A DNA stretch of 64,000 bases from Mesobacillus jeotgali (GTDB taxonomy: Bacteria; Bacillota; Bacilli; Bacillales; Cytobacillaceae): NCBI RefSeq assembly GCF_002874535.1, contig NZ_CP025025.1:3433312-3497311 (forward strand). Reading direction: 5' to 3'. A program made the position numbers and the translations under genes. The notes beneath the pieces were generated by a model. That model ran no database searches. It was not told the DNA's origin and saw only the letters and a program-made list of their open reading frames with translations. Positions 1-8,927 of this stretch are shown in pieces; position 1 is the first letter of the stretch, and each line of letters begins with the position of its first letter.

Positions 1-404
1 CATTTTCTGGCGATGGTTATATGAGGGCTGAACGGGCGTGTTTCAAGTGCAAAACCAGATTCCACACTTGCAGAAAATACATCATTTCTTACTTCATTCA
101 ATTCTGTGGATTCTTCAAGCCCAGCCCAAAAAATCCTTGGAGAGTCCTTTCGGCCGAAGATGCCTAATTGATTGATTTGCAATTTAAATGTTGTTGATTT
201 ATTTAGTGCTGCTTCAATCCGATGATTGGCAGCTTCTATTTTCGCTTCAGGAGCATTTCCGAGGAATGCTAGAGTAATATGTAAATCCTGTGGATGAACC
301 CAGGTTTTAAAAGGCATTTCTTCTTGCAAGCTGTGGATTATGCCCTTCAGTATTTCTTTTATCTCCCCAGGAAGTTCGAGCGCATAGAAATAATGCGTAT
401 GCAA
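1..404 (-). CDS. thpR: RNA 2',3'-cyclic phosphodiesterase (2'-5' RNA ligase family), 3' part cut by window edge
   Basis: The leftward frame opens with TTG at 402-404, eight bases after an AAAGGGTG ribosome binding site, and runs off the left edge, so only the first 134 residues are visible. Two H-x-T signature motifs of the 2H phosphoesterase fold are present: DLHITLAFLG (His42, Thr44) and PFSPHITIARK (His128, Thr130), with the normal spacing. The family hydrolyses 2',3'-cyclic phosphate RNA ends and can join or cleave 2'-5' linkages in vitro; the physiological substrate in Bacillus is unclear. It stands divergently to the cysteine-synthase-like gene, as ytlP does next to ytkP in B. subtilis (from memory). 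Recognition is firm; the C-terminus is not seen. Confidence 0.85.
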   Translation of the reverse strand, partial: MHTHYFYALELPGEIKEILKGIIHSLQEEMPFKTWVHPQDLHITLAFLGNAPEAKIEAANHRIEAALNKSTTFKLQINQLGIFGRKDSPRIFWAGLEESTELNEVRNDVFSASVESGFALETRPFSPHITIARK

Positions 405-625
405 ACAAATACACCCTTTCTTGTCCACTTGAATTTATTGTAGCAAATGGTAAGGAACATTGGCAGAATTTCCTTATGAACATTTATAATCCACACAAGT
501 TGATAGGAATAGTCTTTTTTTATATGATAAAAAGAAGCTGACATTATTTTTCAGTTGATTATCATCAATTATTCCCGTAAATGGAAATACTAAAGCAGTC
601 GATATCGAACAAGGGAGGCTATCAC

Positions 626-1561
626 ATGAAAGTCGTTAATAATATCGCTTCATTAATTGGAGAAACACCGCTCGTAAAATTGAACCGGCTTGCGCCAGAA
701 GGCGGAGCATCAGTATACCTTAAGCTTGAATACTTCAACCCTAGCAAAAGCGTAAAAGACAGGGCTGCATTCAATATGATTGTTTCTGCTGAAAATGAAG
801 GAAAGCTGAAACCTGGCTCTACAATCATCGAGCCAACAAGCGGCAACACTGGCATCGGCCTGGCTATGAACGCTGCTGCAAGAGGCTATAAAGCGATTCT
901 TGTCATGCCAGACACGATGACGGAAGAGAGAATCAATCTGTTAAAAGCATATGGTGCAGAAGTCGTGCTGACTCCTGGCGACGAAAAAATGCCTGGTGCG
1001 ATCAAAAAGGCGGAAGAGTTGGTAAAGGAGATTCCCAACAGCTTTATGCCGATGCAGTTTGAAAATGGAGCGAATCCAGACGCCCACAGGCAAACAACAG
1101 CAAGAGAAATCATCGAGGCGATGGAAGAACTGAAAAAGCCGCTCAGTGCGTTCGTAGCTACAGCAGGGACTGGCGGGACCATCACCGGTACAGGCGAAGC
1201 TCTAAAAGAAGAGTACCCTGACCTTGCAGTACACGTTGTTGAGCCTGCCGGGTCGCCAGTGCTCTCCGGCGGCAAGCCCGGTAAGCATAAACTCGTCGGA
1301 ACAAGTCCAGGGTTCATCCCTAAAATTCTCAATCAGGATGTATATGAAAAAATCCATAAAATCGAGGATGATGATGCTTATGAAACGGCACGAAGACTGG
1401 CAAAAGAAGAAGGCATCCTAGTCGGACCATCATCCGGAGCCGCTTGCTTCGCCGCCATCAATGTCGCAAAACAGCTAAAGCCCGACGAAGTCGTCATCTG
1501 CATTGCCTGTGACACAGGAGAAAGATATCTATCCAGTGATTTGTTCAAATTTGAAGACTAA
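626..1561 (+). CDS. ytkP: Cysteine synthase-like PLP enzyme (CysK/YtkP family)
   Basis: A 311-residue fold-type II PLP enzyme. The catalytic lysine lies in SKSVKDRAAF near residue 42, the substrate loop is EPTSGNTGIGLA, the phosphate-binding glycine loop is GTGGTITGTGE, and GPSSGAA precedes the C-terminus. CysK makes cysteine from O-acetylserine and sulfide. The usual CysK motif NPSGSVKDR is here NPSKSVKDR, and the C-terminal region has Cys-rich stretches (ICIACDTGERYL), so this is more likely the divergent paralogue found beside thpR and the M20 dipeptidase than the main cysteine synthase. The ATG at 626 follows AAGGGAGG by seven bases; an upstream in-frame ATG at 581 lacks a binding site. 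Substrate is unproven. Confidence 0.85.
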   Translation: MKVVNNIASLIGETPLVKLNRLAPEGGASVYLKLEYFNPSKSVKDRAAFNMIVSAENEGKLKPGSTIIEPTSGNTGIGLAMNAAARGYKAILVMPDTMTEERINLLKAYGAEVVLTPGDEKMPGAIKKAEELVKEIPNSFMPMQFENGANPDAHRQTTAREIIEAMEELKKPLSAFVATAGTGGTITGTGEALKEEYPDLAVHVVEPAGSPVLSGGKPGKHKLVGTSPGFIPKILNQDVYEKIHKIEDDDAYETARRLAKEEGILVGPSSGAACFAAINVAKQLKPDEVVICIACDTGERYLSSDLFKFED

Positions 1562-1572
1562 ACTTAAAGAGA

Positions 1573-1597
1573 CTCGCCATGTGATGGTGAGTTTTTT
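1573..1597 (+). terminator. Rho-independent terminator of the cysteine-synthase-like gene
   Basis: Eight-base stem CTCGCCAT/ATGGTGAG (one G-T pair) with a GTG loop, followed by TTTTTT, twelve bases after the stop codon. Confidence 0.85.
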
Positions 1598-1722
1598 ACT
1601 ATTTAAAATGAAAATCCCTTTTAGCAAGGAGTAAAATGTGCAGGTCGTATCCTTATGCAACGGGTTTAGCTTCTATAAGGGTATCTTTCTTGAACTGAAC
1701 TTCCCCTTACGTCTTTGAATAC

Positions 1723-1765
1723 AAAAAACTGCAGACAAACGTATTTTTACGTGGTTCGTCTACAG
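1723..1765 (-). terminator. Terminator of speD
   Basis: On the minus strand an imperfect stem CTGTAGACGAAC/GTTTGTCTGCAG is followed by TTTTTT, about 25 bases past the speD stop. Confidence 0.7.
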
Positions 1766-1788
1766 TCCAATCTTATGTCTTTATTGTT

Positions 1789-2637
1789 TTATTTTTCTAA
1801 TTCTTCTTCCTCATCCTCAAAAATCGTCCCCGAATGGAGTGTTACTCCAGACACGATTTCTTCCATTTCATCCTGGATCCTTTCGGTGATTTCTTCTCGT
1901 TCTTCAGGAGATAATTCTTCTTTTGTATAGCCGAAAAGGTAATTATCCAAATCAAATTCTCTTAGCTTGCACTTTGTATGGAAGATGTTTTCCTGGTACA
2001 CATTGATATCGACCATATCGAATTGATCTTTTACATTCTCAGGGATATAGTTTTGAATCGAGCTGATATCGTGGTCGATGAACAGTTTATTGCCATCTTT
2101 ATCACGAGTAAAGCCTCTTACCTTATAGTCGATTGTCATAACATCGGTTTCGAAGGAATGGATCAGGTAATTCAACGCCTTCAGCGGCGAGATTTCCCCG
2201 CATGTCGATACATCGATATCAGCCCTGAACGTACTGATTCCTTCGTCAGGGTGGAACTCCGGGTACGTATGGACCGTGATATGGCTTTTATCAAGCTGTA
2301 AGACAACATTGTCAGGCAGCGGGCCCGGCGACTCGTCATACGCTTCATCAGGCACCTCGACAACGGGTCCTTCAGAAACAAGAATTGTCACACTTGCACC
2401 CTGCGGTACATAGTCCTGCTTGGCCACATTCAGGACATGGGCACCAATAATATCTGAAACGTGAGTGAGGATCTTAGTCAGCCGGTCAGCGTTATACTGT
2501 TCATCAATATAATCAAGATAAGCTTCACGCTCTTCTTTTGTCTTTGTATAACAGATGTCATACATATTAAAACTTAATGATTTCGTCAGATTATTGAATC
2601 CATGCAACTCAATATGCTGTTCGGAAGTAATTTTCAT
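1789..2637 (-). CDS. speD: S-adenosylmethionine decarboxylase proenzyme, Escherichia coli type
   Basis: This 282-residue protein decarboxylates S-adenosylmethionine to give the aminopropyl donor for spermidine. It matches the long bacterial class typified by E. coli SpeD along its whole length ([13 protein letters not shown] near the start, [30 protein letters not shown]). Self-cleavage that makes the pyruvoyl group is expected between Lys117 and Ser118 in [13 protein letters not shown]. Many Bacillus species instead carry the short SpeH form of about 125 residues, so the long form is a lineage feature. ATG at 2637 follows AGGGGGAA; the longer frame back to 2754 has no ribosome binding site. 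No spermidine synthase is adjacent. Confidence 0.93.
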   Translation of the reverse strand: MKITSEQHIELHGFNNLTKSLSFNMYDICYTKTKEEREAYLDYIDEQYNADRLTKILTHVSDIIGAHVLNVAKQDYVPQGASVTILVSEGPVVEVPDEAYDESPGPLPDNVVLQLDKSHITVHTYPEFHPDEGISTFRADIDVSTCGEISPLKALNYLIHSFETDVMTIDYKVRGFTRDKDGNKLFIDHDISSIQNYIPENVKDQFDMVDINVYQENIFHTKCKLREFDLDNYLFGYTKEELSPEEREEITERIQDEMEEIVSGVTLHSGTIFEDEEEELEK

Positions 2638-2799
2638 TTCTGTTCCCCCTGTTCGGTATTCTGCTGTAGTTTGTCTGAGTATGAACAAAAGCAGGTATCC
2701 TGATGATTTAAATATTTTTATGATACCCATTCCTGCCAAGAAAAAACAAAGCAAGCGTTAAATCCTTCAGGTGGAATTAACAGCAGTGTCACTTATTTC

Positions 2800-2833
2800 A
2801 AAAAAATAACCCGCAGCTTTATAGCCGCAGGTT
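2800..2833 (-). terminator. Terminator of dat
   Basis: Minus-strand stem CCTGCGGC/GCTGCGGG with loop TATAAA, then TTATTTTTTT, just past the dat stop. Confidence 0.8.
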
Positions 2834-2838
2834 AAAAT

Positions 2839-3693
2839 TTATAAATTGCCGCACTGGCGTTCAATTTCTGCTTTAAAAAGGTTTTGCAGGTTCCTGGTGA
2901 CAGGACCTGGCTCCCCATTTCCTACAGGCTTCCCATCCACTTCAACAATCGGCATGACTTCGACTGTTGTTCCAGATGAAAACACTTCATCTGCCGAAGA
3001 CAATTCGTCAAGGGTGAATGCTCTTTCCTTAAAAGAAATACTCTCATTGCTGCAAATCTCCAGCACCTTTTGTCTGGTGATTCCATTGAGGATGAAATTG
3101 TCGGCCTGGTGTGTGATGATCACACCGTCTTTTACAATCGAGATGTTGGAATGGCTTCCTTCAGTTACAGTTTCTCCACGATGAAGGATTGCTTCAAAAC
3201 AACCTGCCTCTGCTGCCTTTTGCTTCGATAACAAATTACCAAGCAAATTCAAGCTTTTAATGTCACAGCGAAGCCAGCGAATGTCTTCATCAAGGATCGT
3301 CCTGACTCCCTTTTCCATAGAATCTACTGGGCGTGCTACCTTGCGGGTATACGCGACAAAGGTTGGCGCCACATCACCAGCAGGGAAAACATGATTACGA
3401 GGCGAAGTTCCTCTTGTAAATTGCATATAAACAATACCAGTGTCCAACTCGTTTTTCGAAATCAGGTCTTCCATTTTGGACTCAAGCTCCTCAGGACTGA
3501 AAGGCAACTTCATCCTGATTTTTTCTGCACTTTCTACAAGTCTGTTCAAATGCTCTTTTCCAGTGAACATCTTACCGTTATATACCCGGATGACTTCATA
3601 TACACCATCGCCAAATTGATAGCCTCTGTCCTCAATGTCTACCCTGGCGACCGTCCGGTCAAGAACCTCGCCATCCACAATTACATATTCCAT
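2839..3693 (-). CDS. dat: D-amino acid aminotransferase
   Basis: A 284-residue class IV PLP aminotransferase that interconverts D-alanine and 2-oxoglutarate with pyruvate and D-glutamate, feeding cell-wall D-amino acids. The PLP lysine is about residue 146 in CDIKSLNLLGN; the phosphate-binding region is EGSHSNISIV and the C-terminal SSGTTVEVMPI motif is present. The ATG at 3693 follows AAGGAGGGGG by five bases, so the upstream in-frame codons to 3720 are untranslated. It lies 36 bases downstream of the dipeptidase gene with no terminator between, so the two are probably co-transcribed. Confidence 0.93.
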   Translation of the reverse strand: MEYVIVDGEVLDRTVARVDIEDRGYQFGDGVYEVIRVYNGKMFTGKEHLNRLVESAEKIRMKLPFSPEELESKMEDLISKNELDTGIVYMQFTRGTSPRNHVFPAGDVAPTFVAYTRKVARPVDSMEKGVRTILDEDIRWLRCDIKSLNLLGNLLSKQKAAEAGCFEAILHRGETVTEGSHSNISIVKDGVIITHQADNFILNGITRQKVLEICSNESISFKERAFTLDELSSADEVFSSGTTVEVMPIVEVDGKPVGNGEPGPVTRNLQNLFKAEIERQCGNL

Positions 3694-3729
3694 GCTCTTC
3701 CCCCTCCTTGATTTCCTCAAATGTCTTTT

Positions 3730-5145
3730 TTATTTTGCCAATTCATAAATCGCCTGCGCGTAGATCGCAGTGGCTCTGAATAGGTCCTCAATAATCATAT
3801 ATTCATCCTTCTGATGGGCGATATCAGGTCTTCCTGGGAAAAGTGGACCAAATGCCACACCTGACTTCAATGACCTTGCATATGTTCCGCCGCCAATTGA
3901 AATAAGTTCTGCTTTTTCCCCGACTTGTTCTTCATACACTTTTTTCAACGTCTGGACGAGGAAGTCATTTTCATCCACATGATGCGGATTAGAGTTTGAG
4001 AAATTCTCGATGGAAAATCCCTCAGCTTCTAACACCTGATTTAGAATTCCCTTTGTCTTTTCAAGGTTGGTTGTCACCGGGTAGCGCATATTCAAGCCTG
4101 CGCGGCCACCGTTTTCCCGTGTGTAAGATAGCTTACCAACATTGATCGTCAAATCTCCGGTGATGTCATCTGTATAGGCGACGCCCAGTTCCCTGCCGCG
4201 CGAGTCTCTACCCAGGTACTTGGCGACAAACTGAAAGAACTTTTCACTGTTTCCATCAAGGTTCAATTCAGACAGGAAGCCTGCCATATATAGACCTGCA
4301 TTTTTCCCATTGTCCGGCTCCATGCCGTGAGCTGAAACACCTTCGAGCTCAAGGATCAGTTTGCCGCTTTCAACGATTGCCTTGCCATCCAATTCATTGT
4401 TCTTTTTGAATTCATCAAAGCGTTGAACAACATCCGTTTGTCCTTGCTGTACAACCAGGACAACCTTTGCAAAATCGGGTACCATATTATAGCGGCGGCC
4501 CGATGAAAATTCGATTACTTCGGCATCGAAGTCTTCTTTTTCGATACCGGCAGCTTTAGATACCAAATCATAATCTGCGATTCCTTTTTCAGCGTAGATG
4601 ATCGGGAAGTCAGCATCTGGTGCAAAGCCCATCGCTGGCATTTCTTCATGGTCAAAATAATGGTCAACACAGCGCCAGTCGCTTTCCTCATCCGTACCTA
4701 TGATCATCCTGACCCGCTTGTTCAGAGGCAATCCTAATTCTTTAACTATTTTCATTGCATAATATGCTGCCATAGTTGGCCCTTTGTCATCAATCGCGCC
4801 ACGGGCGTAGATTTTGCCATCACGAATTTCCGCACCGTATGGGTCACTTGACCAACCGTCCCCTTCAGGTACAACATCGACATGACAAAGGACACCAACA
4901 ATTTCGTCTCCTTGCCCGAACTCCAGATGGCCGGCAAGATTGCCAACATTCTTTGGAGTGAAGCCATCCTTTTCACCTAACCGAAGCATAAAGTCCAATG
5001 CTTCCTTTACCCCTTCACCAAGCGGTGCCTCCGGAGACGTATTTTCTTCGTCAAGTACACTTTTGATCCTCAGGAGTTCCTGAGCGTCTTTGATTAAATC
5101 ACTCTGTCTTTTTTCTACTTCCTGTGTCCAATTGATTGAAGTCAT
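3730..5145 (-). CDS. ytjP: M20-family dipeptidase (PepV-like)
   Basis: A 471-residue zinc dipeptidase of the PepV branch of M20. The expected metal ligands and catalytic residues are visible: LCHVDVVPEGD (His ligand and Asp), GAIDDKGP (bridging Asp), GTDEESDW (catalytic Glu pair), PDADFP, AHGMEPDNG in the lid domain and DIAHQKDEY near the C-terminus. Such enzymes hydrolyse dipeptides, including some starting with D-Ala or beta-Ala, in the cytosol. ATG at 5145 follows GGGAGG. It heads the dipeptidase-dat unit; linking a dipeptidase with D-amino-acid transamination suggests peptide or wall-peptide recycling, which is an inference. Confidence 0.92.
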   Translation of the reverse strand: MTSINWTQEVEKRQSDLIKDAQELLRIKSVLDEENTSPEAPLGEGVKEALDFMLRLGEKDGFTPKNVGNLAGHLEFGQGDEIVGVLCHVDVVPEGDGWSSDPYGAEIRDGKIYARGAIDDKGPTMAAYYAMKIVKELGLPLNKRVRMIIGTDEESDWRCVDHYFDHEEMPAMGFAPDADFPIIYAEKGIADYDLVSKAAGIEKEDFDAEVIEFSSGRRYNMVPDFAKVVLVVQQGQTDVVQRFDEFKKNNELDGKAIVESGKLILELEGVSAHGMEPDNGKNAGLYMAGFLSELNLDGNSEKFFQFVAKYLGRDSRGRELGVAYTDDITGDLTINVGKLSYTRENGGRAGLNMRYPVTTNLEKTKGILNQVLEAEGFSIENFSNSNPHHVDENDFLVQTLKKVYEEQVGEKAELISIGGGTYARSLKSGVAFGPLFPGRPDIAHQKDEYMIIEDLFRATAIYAQAIYELAK

Positions 5146-5643
5146 CCATTCAAACCTCCCAATTTACTTTTATATGTATAAAGGTGGTATTCCCTTTACA
5201 GGAACACTTAAGCGCGAAGATGTTTTTATTGTACTCTAAATCCCCACTTGAAAACTTGAATATTATTTTACTCCTTATAACCTCTTTTCGTAAACTCTGG
5301 GTAAAAGTTAAATTAAAATTCGTTGTATTTTTGTAATTTTCTAATAACTGTCATATTTAACCTGTTTAACACCATATTGTTAAGTATATAAACCATTATG
5401 AAGGGGGTACGTTCTGAGTAAATTATTAATTTTTCATAAAAAACAGTAAATAATCTGGAATTATATTTTATTAAAGTGTAAAATAGTCCAAAAGGTAAGA
5501 CATCTTAGGACTGCCTTTTAAAATGGACGCAAAAGGAGCTGTCTGGAAAGAAGAAAACTACATACTTGGGGATTCGTCTTCAACTCAAAAGTCGGTTGCA
5601 GGAAAATGACAAAGGGGTTTAAAAAAGGATAGGGAGTGGTTGT
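5146..5643. other. AT-rich intergenic region between divergent ytjP and ytzE
   Basis: About 500 bases with no convincing open frame. It must hold both divergent promoters. Several AT-rich hexamers look like -10 boxes (for example near 5390, GTATATAA), but no -35/-10 pair stands out enough to call. Confidence 0.4.
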
Positions 5644-5865
5644 TTGAAACCTTCGACTAACCGGATGATAAACCGCATCAAATCCATCTACATGTATATA
5701 TGTCAGAATGGTACTGTCACAACTCAAGATCTTGTAGAGGAATTCGGAATTACTCCTCGAACCATCCAGAGGGATTTGAATGTCCTGGCTTATAACGACT
5801 TAGTGAAAAGTCCGAGCCGAGGTAAATGGACAACGACCCAGAAAAAGGTAAAGATGTCGTCATAA
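5644..5865 (+). CDS. ytzE: Small DeoR-type helix-turn-helix protein
   Basis: A 73-residue protein made almost only of a winged helix-turn-helix. Residues about 10-60 read RIKSIYMYICQNGTVTTQDL, then VEEFGITPRTIQRDLNVLAY, the pattern of the DeoR N-terminal domain with recognition helix TPRTIQRDL. There is no effector-binding domain, so it is either a stand-alone DNA-binding protein or a partner of another regulator. TTG at 5644 follows ATAGGGAGTGG. The gene sits between the dipeptidase and rsuA as in B. subtilis. Target genes are unknown. Its 3' end is followed within a few bases by a MITE-like repeat. Confidence 0.8.
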   Translation: MKPSTNRMINRIKSIYMYICQNGTVTTQDLVEEFGITPRTIQRDLNVLAYNDLVKSPSRGKWTTTQKKVKMSS

Positions 5866-5872
5866 TTCGAAA

Positions 5873-6103
5873 AGCGCAAGCGCCTTGGTCAGCCCCGACA
5901 AGCGCTGGAGGGCATGACATTGAAGTCGTTTTTTGACTTCATTGGCAGGACCGAAATAGAAATGTATAGCCGACTGTCGAGAAACTCAGAAACTGGAGAC
6001 TCCGACAAAGAAGCGCTTTTTGCTTCTGCCGGCGGAGTCGAAGTTTCCGAGTTTCTAGGAGGCGACACTAGACAAGCGACTCGAGGGGCTAGGCGCTGAA
6101 GCT
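5873..6103. repeat. MITE-like intergenic repeat, copy 1 (subtype A)
   Basis: 231 bp element beginning AGCGCAAGCGCCTTGGTCAG and ending AGGCGCTGAAGCT; the ends form an imperfect inverted repeat of about 25 bp. Inside are nested perfect hairpins: TGAAGTC-GTTTTTT-GACTTCA and a longer fold with GAAGC/GCTTC, GACTCCG/CGGAGTC and AAACTC/GAGTTT arms. Copies share both ends and the first hairpin with 21488-21721, 44093-44323 and 51203-51436. No transposase is present. Confidence 0.85.
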
Positions 6104-6134
6104 GGACACTTCTCGTAGTTGATAATTCGTTAAA

Positions 6135-6168
6135 CAAAAAATCGCCAAAGCAATTTGGCGATTTTTTT
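6135..6168. terminator. Bidirectional terminator between repeat 1 and rsuA
   Basis: Stem ATCGCCAAA/TTTGGCGAT with A-run on the left and T-run on the right, so it can act for both converging strands. Confidence 0.85.
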
Positions 6169-6883
6169 ATATTTCATAGGTTTGCAGCATTTCCACTTCT
6201 TCGTCGGACAGCTCACGGTATTCCCCGAGCTCCAGCGTTTCATCTAGCTTCAGCGGTCCCATCGACAATCGCTTCAGGTAAATGACCCTTTTTCCGACTG
6301 CCTCAAACATCCGCTTCACCTGATGGAATTTCCCTTCTGTGATCGTCAGTTCTATATCAGACGTCAAACCCGATTTTAAAATAAAGAGTTCCCCAGGCTT
6401 TGTTTCATAACCATCATCGAGGGTGACGCCTTTTTTGAATGCTTCGATATCCTTTTCGGTCACTTCTCCCTCAATAACCGCGAAATACGTTTTTGGCACA
6501 TGTTTTTTTGGCGATAATAGTTTGTGGGAAAGCTGGCCATCATTAGTGATCAGCAGCAGGCCCTCCGTATCCTTATCAAGCCTGCCTACCGGGAATGGCT
6601 CAAATACCTGGTCTTCGATCTCAAGCAGGTCAATTACCGTTTCATCACGGTTGTCCTCCGTCGCTGATATGACACCAGGCGGCTTGTTCATCATCAAATA
6701 AATGAATTCTCTATAATGTATTTCTTCACCATTTAAAGTAATTGAATCATTTTCGGGATCCACATGGTGCTTTGCATCCTTGACAATTTCATTATTAACT
6801 TTTACAGAACCATCTTTTAAAAGTTTCTTCACGTCTTTCCTGCTTCCATATCCAAGGTTGGAAAGCACTTTATCGATTCTCAT
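6167..6883 (-). CDS. rsuA: 16S rRNA pseudouridine(516) synthase family protein
   Basis: A 238-residue RsuA/RluB-type pseudouridine synthase. Residues about 1-60 form an S4 RNA-binding domain (MRIDKVLSNLGYGSRKDVKK). The catalytic motif is PVGRLDKDTEGLLLITNDG with its aspartate near residue 101; EGKFHQVKRMF is the C-terminal family motif. The short length and the single S4 domain favour RsuA (U516 of 16S rRNA) over RluB, but the exact target nucleotide is inferred. ATG at 6883 follows AAGGAGG by seven bases; the frame extends to 6955 without a binding site. Confidence 0.88.
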   Translation of the reverse strand: MRIDKVLSNLGYGSRKDVKKLLKDGSVKVNNEIVKDAKHHVDPENDSITLNGEEIHYREFIYLMMNKPPGVISATEDNRDETVIDLLEIEDQVFEPFPVGRLDKDTEGLLLITNDGQLSHKLLSPKKHVPKTYFAVIEGEVTEKDIEAFKKGVTLDDGYETKPGELFILKSGLTSDIELTITEGKFHQVKRMFEAVGKRVIYLKRLSMGPLKLDETLELGEYRELSDEEVEMLQTYEI

Positions 6884-6987
6884 TGTGTACCTCCTTTTAT
6901 TCATATGGGCAGATGCCCATTCCATTTCTTCCCGCCTTACATAGACTAATATCATACTTTACATCAGATTATGAGGAGATGACCTGA

Positions 6988-7254
6988 ATGAACCATCGAC
7001 AGCAAGGACAAGGCTTGTACATCCCGATTCCCGGTCTGCCAGGCGGAGGCGGCGGATTCCCCGGTGGAGGATACCCCGGTGGAGGATTCCCTGGCGGCGG
7101 ATATCCCGGCGGCGGCCAATTCGACCAGAGACTCGATCGCCTTGAGCGGCAAGTTCAAAGATTGAACAATCAAATCGATCGCCTGGACCGCAGGGTCGAC
7201 AGGATTGAGCGCCGTTTGAATATCCGTGATAACGACCAGCAGTTTTACTATTAG
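6988..7254 (+). CDS. Gly/Pro-rich small protein with C-terminal coiled coil
   Basis: An 88-residue protein of unknown function. Residues about 10-45 are IPIPGLPGGGG followed by near-perfect FPGGG/YPGGG pentamers. Residues about 46-80 are a charged amphipathic helix with heptads of R/L/I/D (RLDRLERQVQRLNNQIDRLD), strongly suggesting a coiled coil. ATG at 6988 follows GAGGAGATGACCTGA. The layout, a flexible glycine-rich arm plus an oligomerising stalk, resembles spore-coat or surface-layer proteins of Bacillaceae, but I do not recognise a named family. It stands alone with its own terminator between rsuA and the lipid flippase gene. Confidence 0.75.
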   Translation: MNHRQQGQGLYIPIPGLPGGGGGFPGGGYPGGGFPGGGYPGGGQFDQRLDRLERQVQRLNNQIDRLDRRVDRIERRLNIRDNDQQFYY

Positions 7255-7265
7255 AATTCTAGTAA

Positions 7266-7299
7266 AAATGGCCTTCATAGCAGAAGGCCATTTTCTTAT
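7266..7299. terminator. Bidirectional terminator
   Basis: Stem AATGGCCTTC/GAAGGCCATT with loop ATAGCA between two converging genes; T-rich on both sides. Confidence 0.85.
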
Positions 7300-8927
7300 T
7301 ATACGGGCAGCCTCAATTTACGCTTTATCTTGGTCACACGGTCCCCGAACAGCCTGTCCACCAGCTTTGTCCGGAGTCCCAGGTAAAAGTACACCGCAGC
7401 GCCTACCAGGGCAGAAATTCCTATTATGACAATCGACTGGAACTTCGCAGCCGGTGACAGGAATTCGACAAGCACTTCATAAAATGCCATCGTTACGCCT
7501 GCCATTAACCCGGAGAAAATCAAAATCAGGAAAATTCTTCTCGTCACAAAGCCCATTGGGTATTTGGCGAATTTTTTAATCACAAATAAATTGATAATAA
7601 TTGCAGCCATATAGCCTAAAGCTGTAGACATTACAGCCCCTTGTGTTTCAAAAATCTTAATCAAAGGGATGTTAAATGTTAGCTTCACCAATAATCCCGT
7701 CAGCAAACTCAAAATCGTAAAACGCTGCTCGTTAATCCCCTGCAGGATGGCAGCTGTAACCGAGAATAGTGCGAATAGGATGGCTACCGGTGCGTAAGTA
7801 GTCAGTACATCCGTGCCCAGGTCATTATGTGCATAGAAAACGGTATACATTGGTTCAGCAAGTATCGCTATCCCCATGGCCGCTGGTACTGTCAGGTACA
7901 ACAACACCTGGAATGTCTGGTCAAGCTGCCGTCTCATACCCTTGCGGTCGTTTTCTGTAAATGCCTTTGTGATGCTTGGCACCAGTGTTAATGAAAATGC
8001 CGTAGCCAGAGAAACCGGAATGATGACAAGCTTATGCGATTGGAAGTTCAAGACTGAAAATGCAGAGCTCGCCTCATTTTGGCTGAAACCAACTGACATC
8101 ATAGCTCTGTTGAAGGTCATCATATCAATAAACTGGAACAGAGGGTTGGCAATACCGACAAAAACGAAAGGTGCAGCATACAGCAAGATTTCCTTGTAAA
8201 TATCCTTTAAGGAAATATCCATCGTCTTCTTGTCATTTTCAAGCAGTTTATCTAAATGCGGTTTCCTTTTCATCCAGTACCAGCCAAGAATACCAAGACT
8301 TCCGAGCGCACCTATGAAGGCAGCGAATGTGGCAACACTAACAGCTGTAACCATGTCTCCTTCAAGTACATTCAGGACAACAAAGGCGCCGGCCAAAACA
8401 AAAACGATCCTGACGATCTGCTCGACAACCTGGGATACTGCTGATGGCCCCATTGATTGATGTCCCTGGAAGAAACCGCGAATCAAGCTCATGAACGGAA
8501 CAACAATCAAGGCAAAGCTGACTGCACGTATAACCGTGGTCACATCTGCAGCTGTTATTTTCACATTCTCGTCATTACTTGTATCCATGACGAGCTCTGC
8601 TAGCCCGGGAGCAGTAATATACATAATCAAGAAAGATACAATTCCGGTCGCAAGCATAACTGCCACACCAGATTTAAACAACTTCCTTCCGACCGCATAT
8701 TCTTCAAGAGCATTGTATTTCGCTATGAATTTAGAAACAGCAAGCGGTACGCCAGCTGTAGCAATACTAATGAAAATTGTATATGGAATGTAAGAGAAGG
8801 AGTATAAAGCTGTCCCATACTCTCCAACTATCGCAAAAAAGGGAATAACATAAAACAGCCCAAGCACCTTAGATAAAATCGTGCCAAGCGTCAATATGAA
8901 CGTCCCTCTTAAAAGCTTTGATGACAT
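7299..8927 (-). CDS. ytgP: MurJ/YtgP-type MVF family membrane protein (putative lipid II flippase)
   Basis: A 542-residue integral membrane protein with about 14 predicted hydrophobic helices, of the MVF/polysaccharide-transport superfamily. Members such as MurJ flip lipid-linked cell-wall precursors across the membrane; YtgP has been reported as a MurJ functional homologue in B. subtilis (from memory). The N-terminus (SKLLRGTFILTLGTILSKVL), the RGFFQGHQSMGPSAVSQV segment and NEQRFTILSLLTGLLVKLTF are typical. The ATG at 8927 follows a modest TAGGGA site; the frame extends to 9143 but that part is low-complexity and lacks the family start. It lies opposite to ytfP. Confidence 0.85.
   Translation of the reverse strand: MSSKLLRGTFILTLGTILSKVLGLFYVIPFFAIVGEYGTALYSFSYIPYTIFISIATAGVPLAVSKFIAKYNALEEYAVGRKLFKSGVAVMLATGIVSFLIMYITAPGLAELVMDTSNDENVKITAADVTTVIRAVSFALIVVPFMSLIRGFFQGHQSMGPSAVSQVVEQIVRIVFVLAGAFVVLNVLEGDMVTAVSVATFAAFIGALGSLGILGWYWMKRKPHLDKLLENDKKTMDISLKDIYKEILLYAAPFVFVGIANPLFQFIDMMTFNRAMMSVGFSQNEASSAFSVLNFQSHKLVIIPVSLATAFSLTLVPSITKAFTENDRKGMRRQLDQTFQVLLYLTVPAAMGIAILAEPMYTVFYAHNDLGTDVLTTYAPVAILFALFSVTAAILQGINEQRFTILSLLTGLLVKLTFNIPLIKIFETQGAVMSTALGYMAAIIINLFVIKKFAKYPMGFVTRRIFLILIFSGLMAGVTMAFYEVLVEFLSPAAKFQSIVIIGISALVGAAVYFYLGLRTKLVDRLFGDRVTKIKRKLRLPV

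Noticed and set aside
555-568. Fur-like palindrome TTGATTATCATCAA before ytkP
   Set aside because: Only about 9 of 14 positions fit the Fur consensus and nothing else links the gene to iron.
5889-6137. Frames of 61-82 residues inside the repeats
   Set aside because: They follow the repeat element and recur in each copy in different frames; shadows of the MITE-like sequence.
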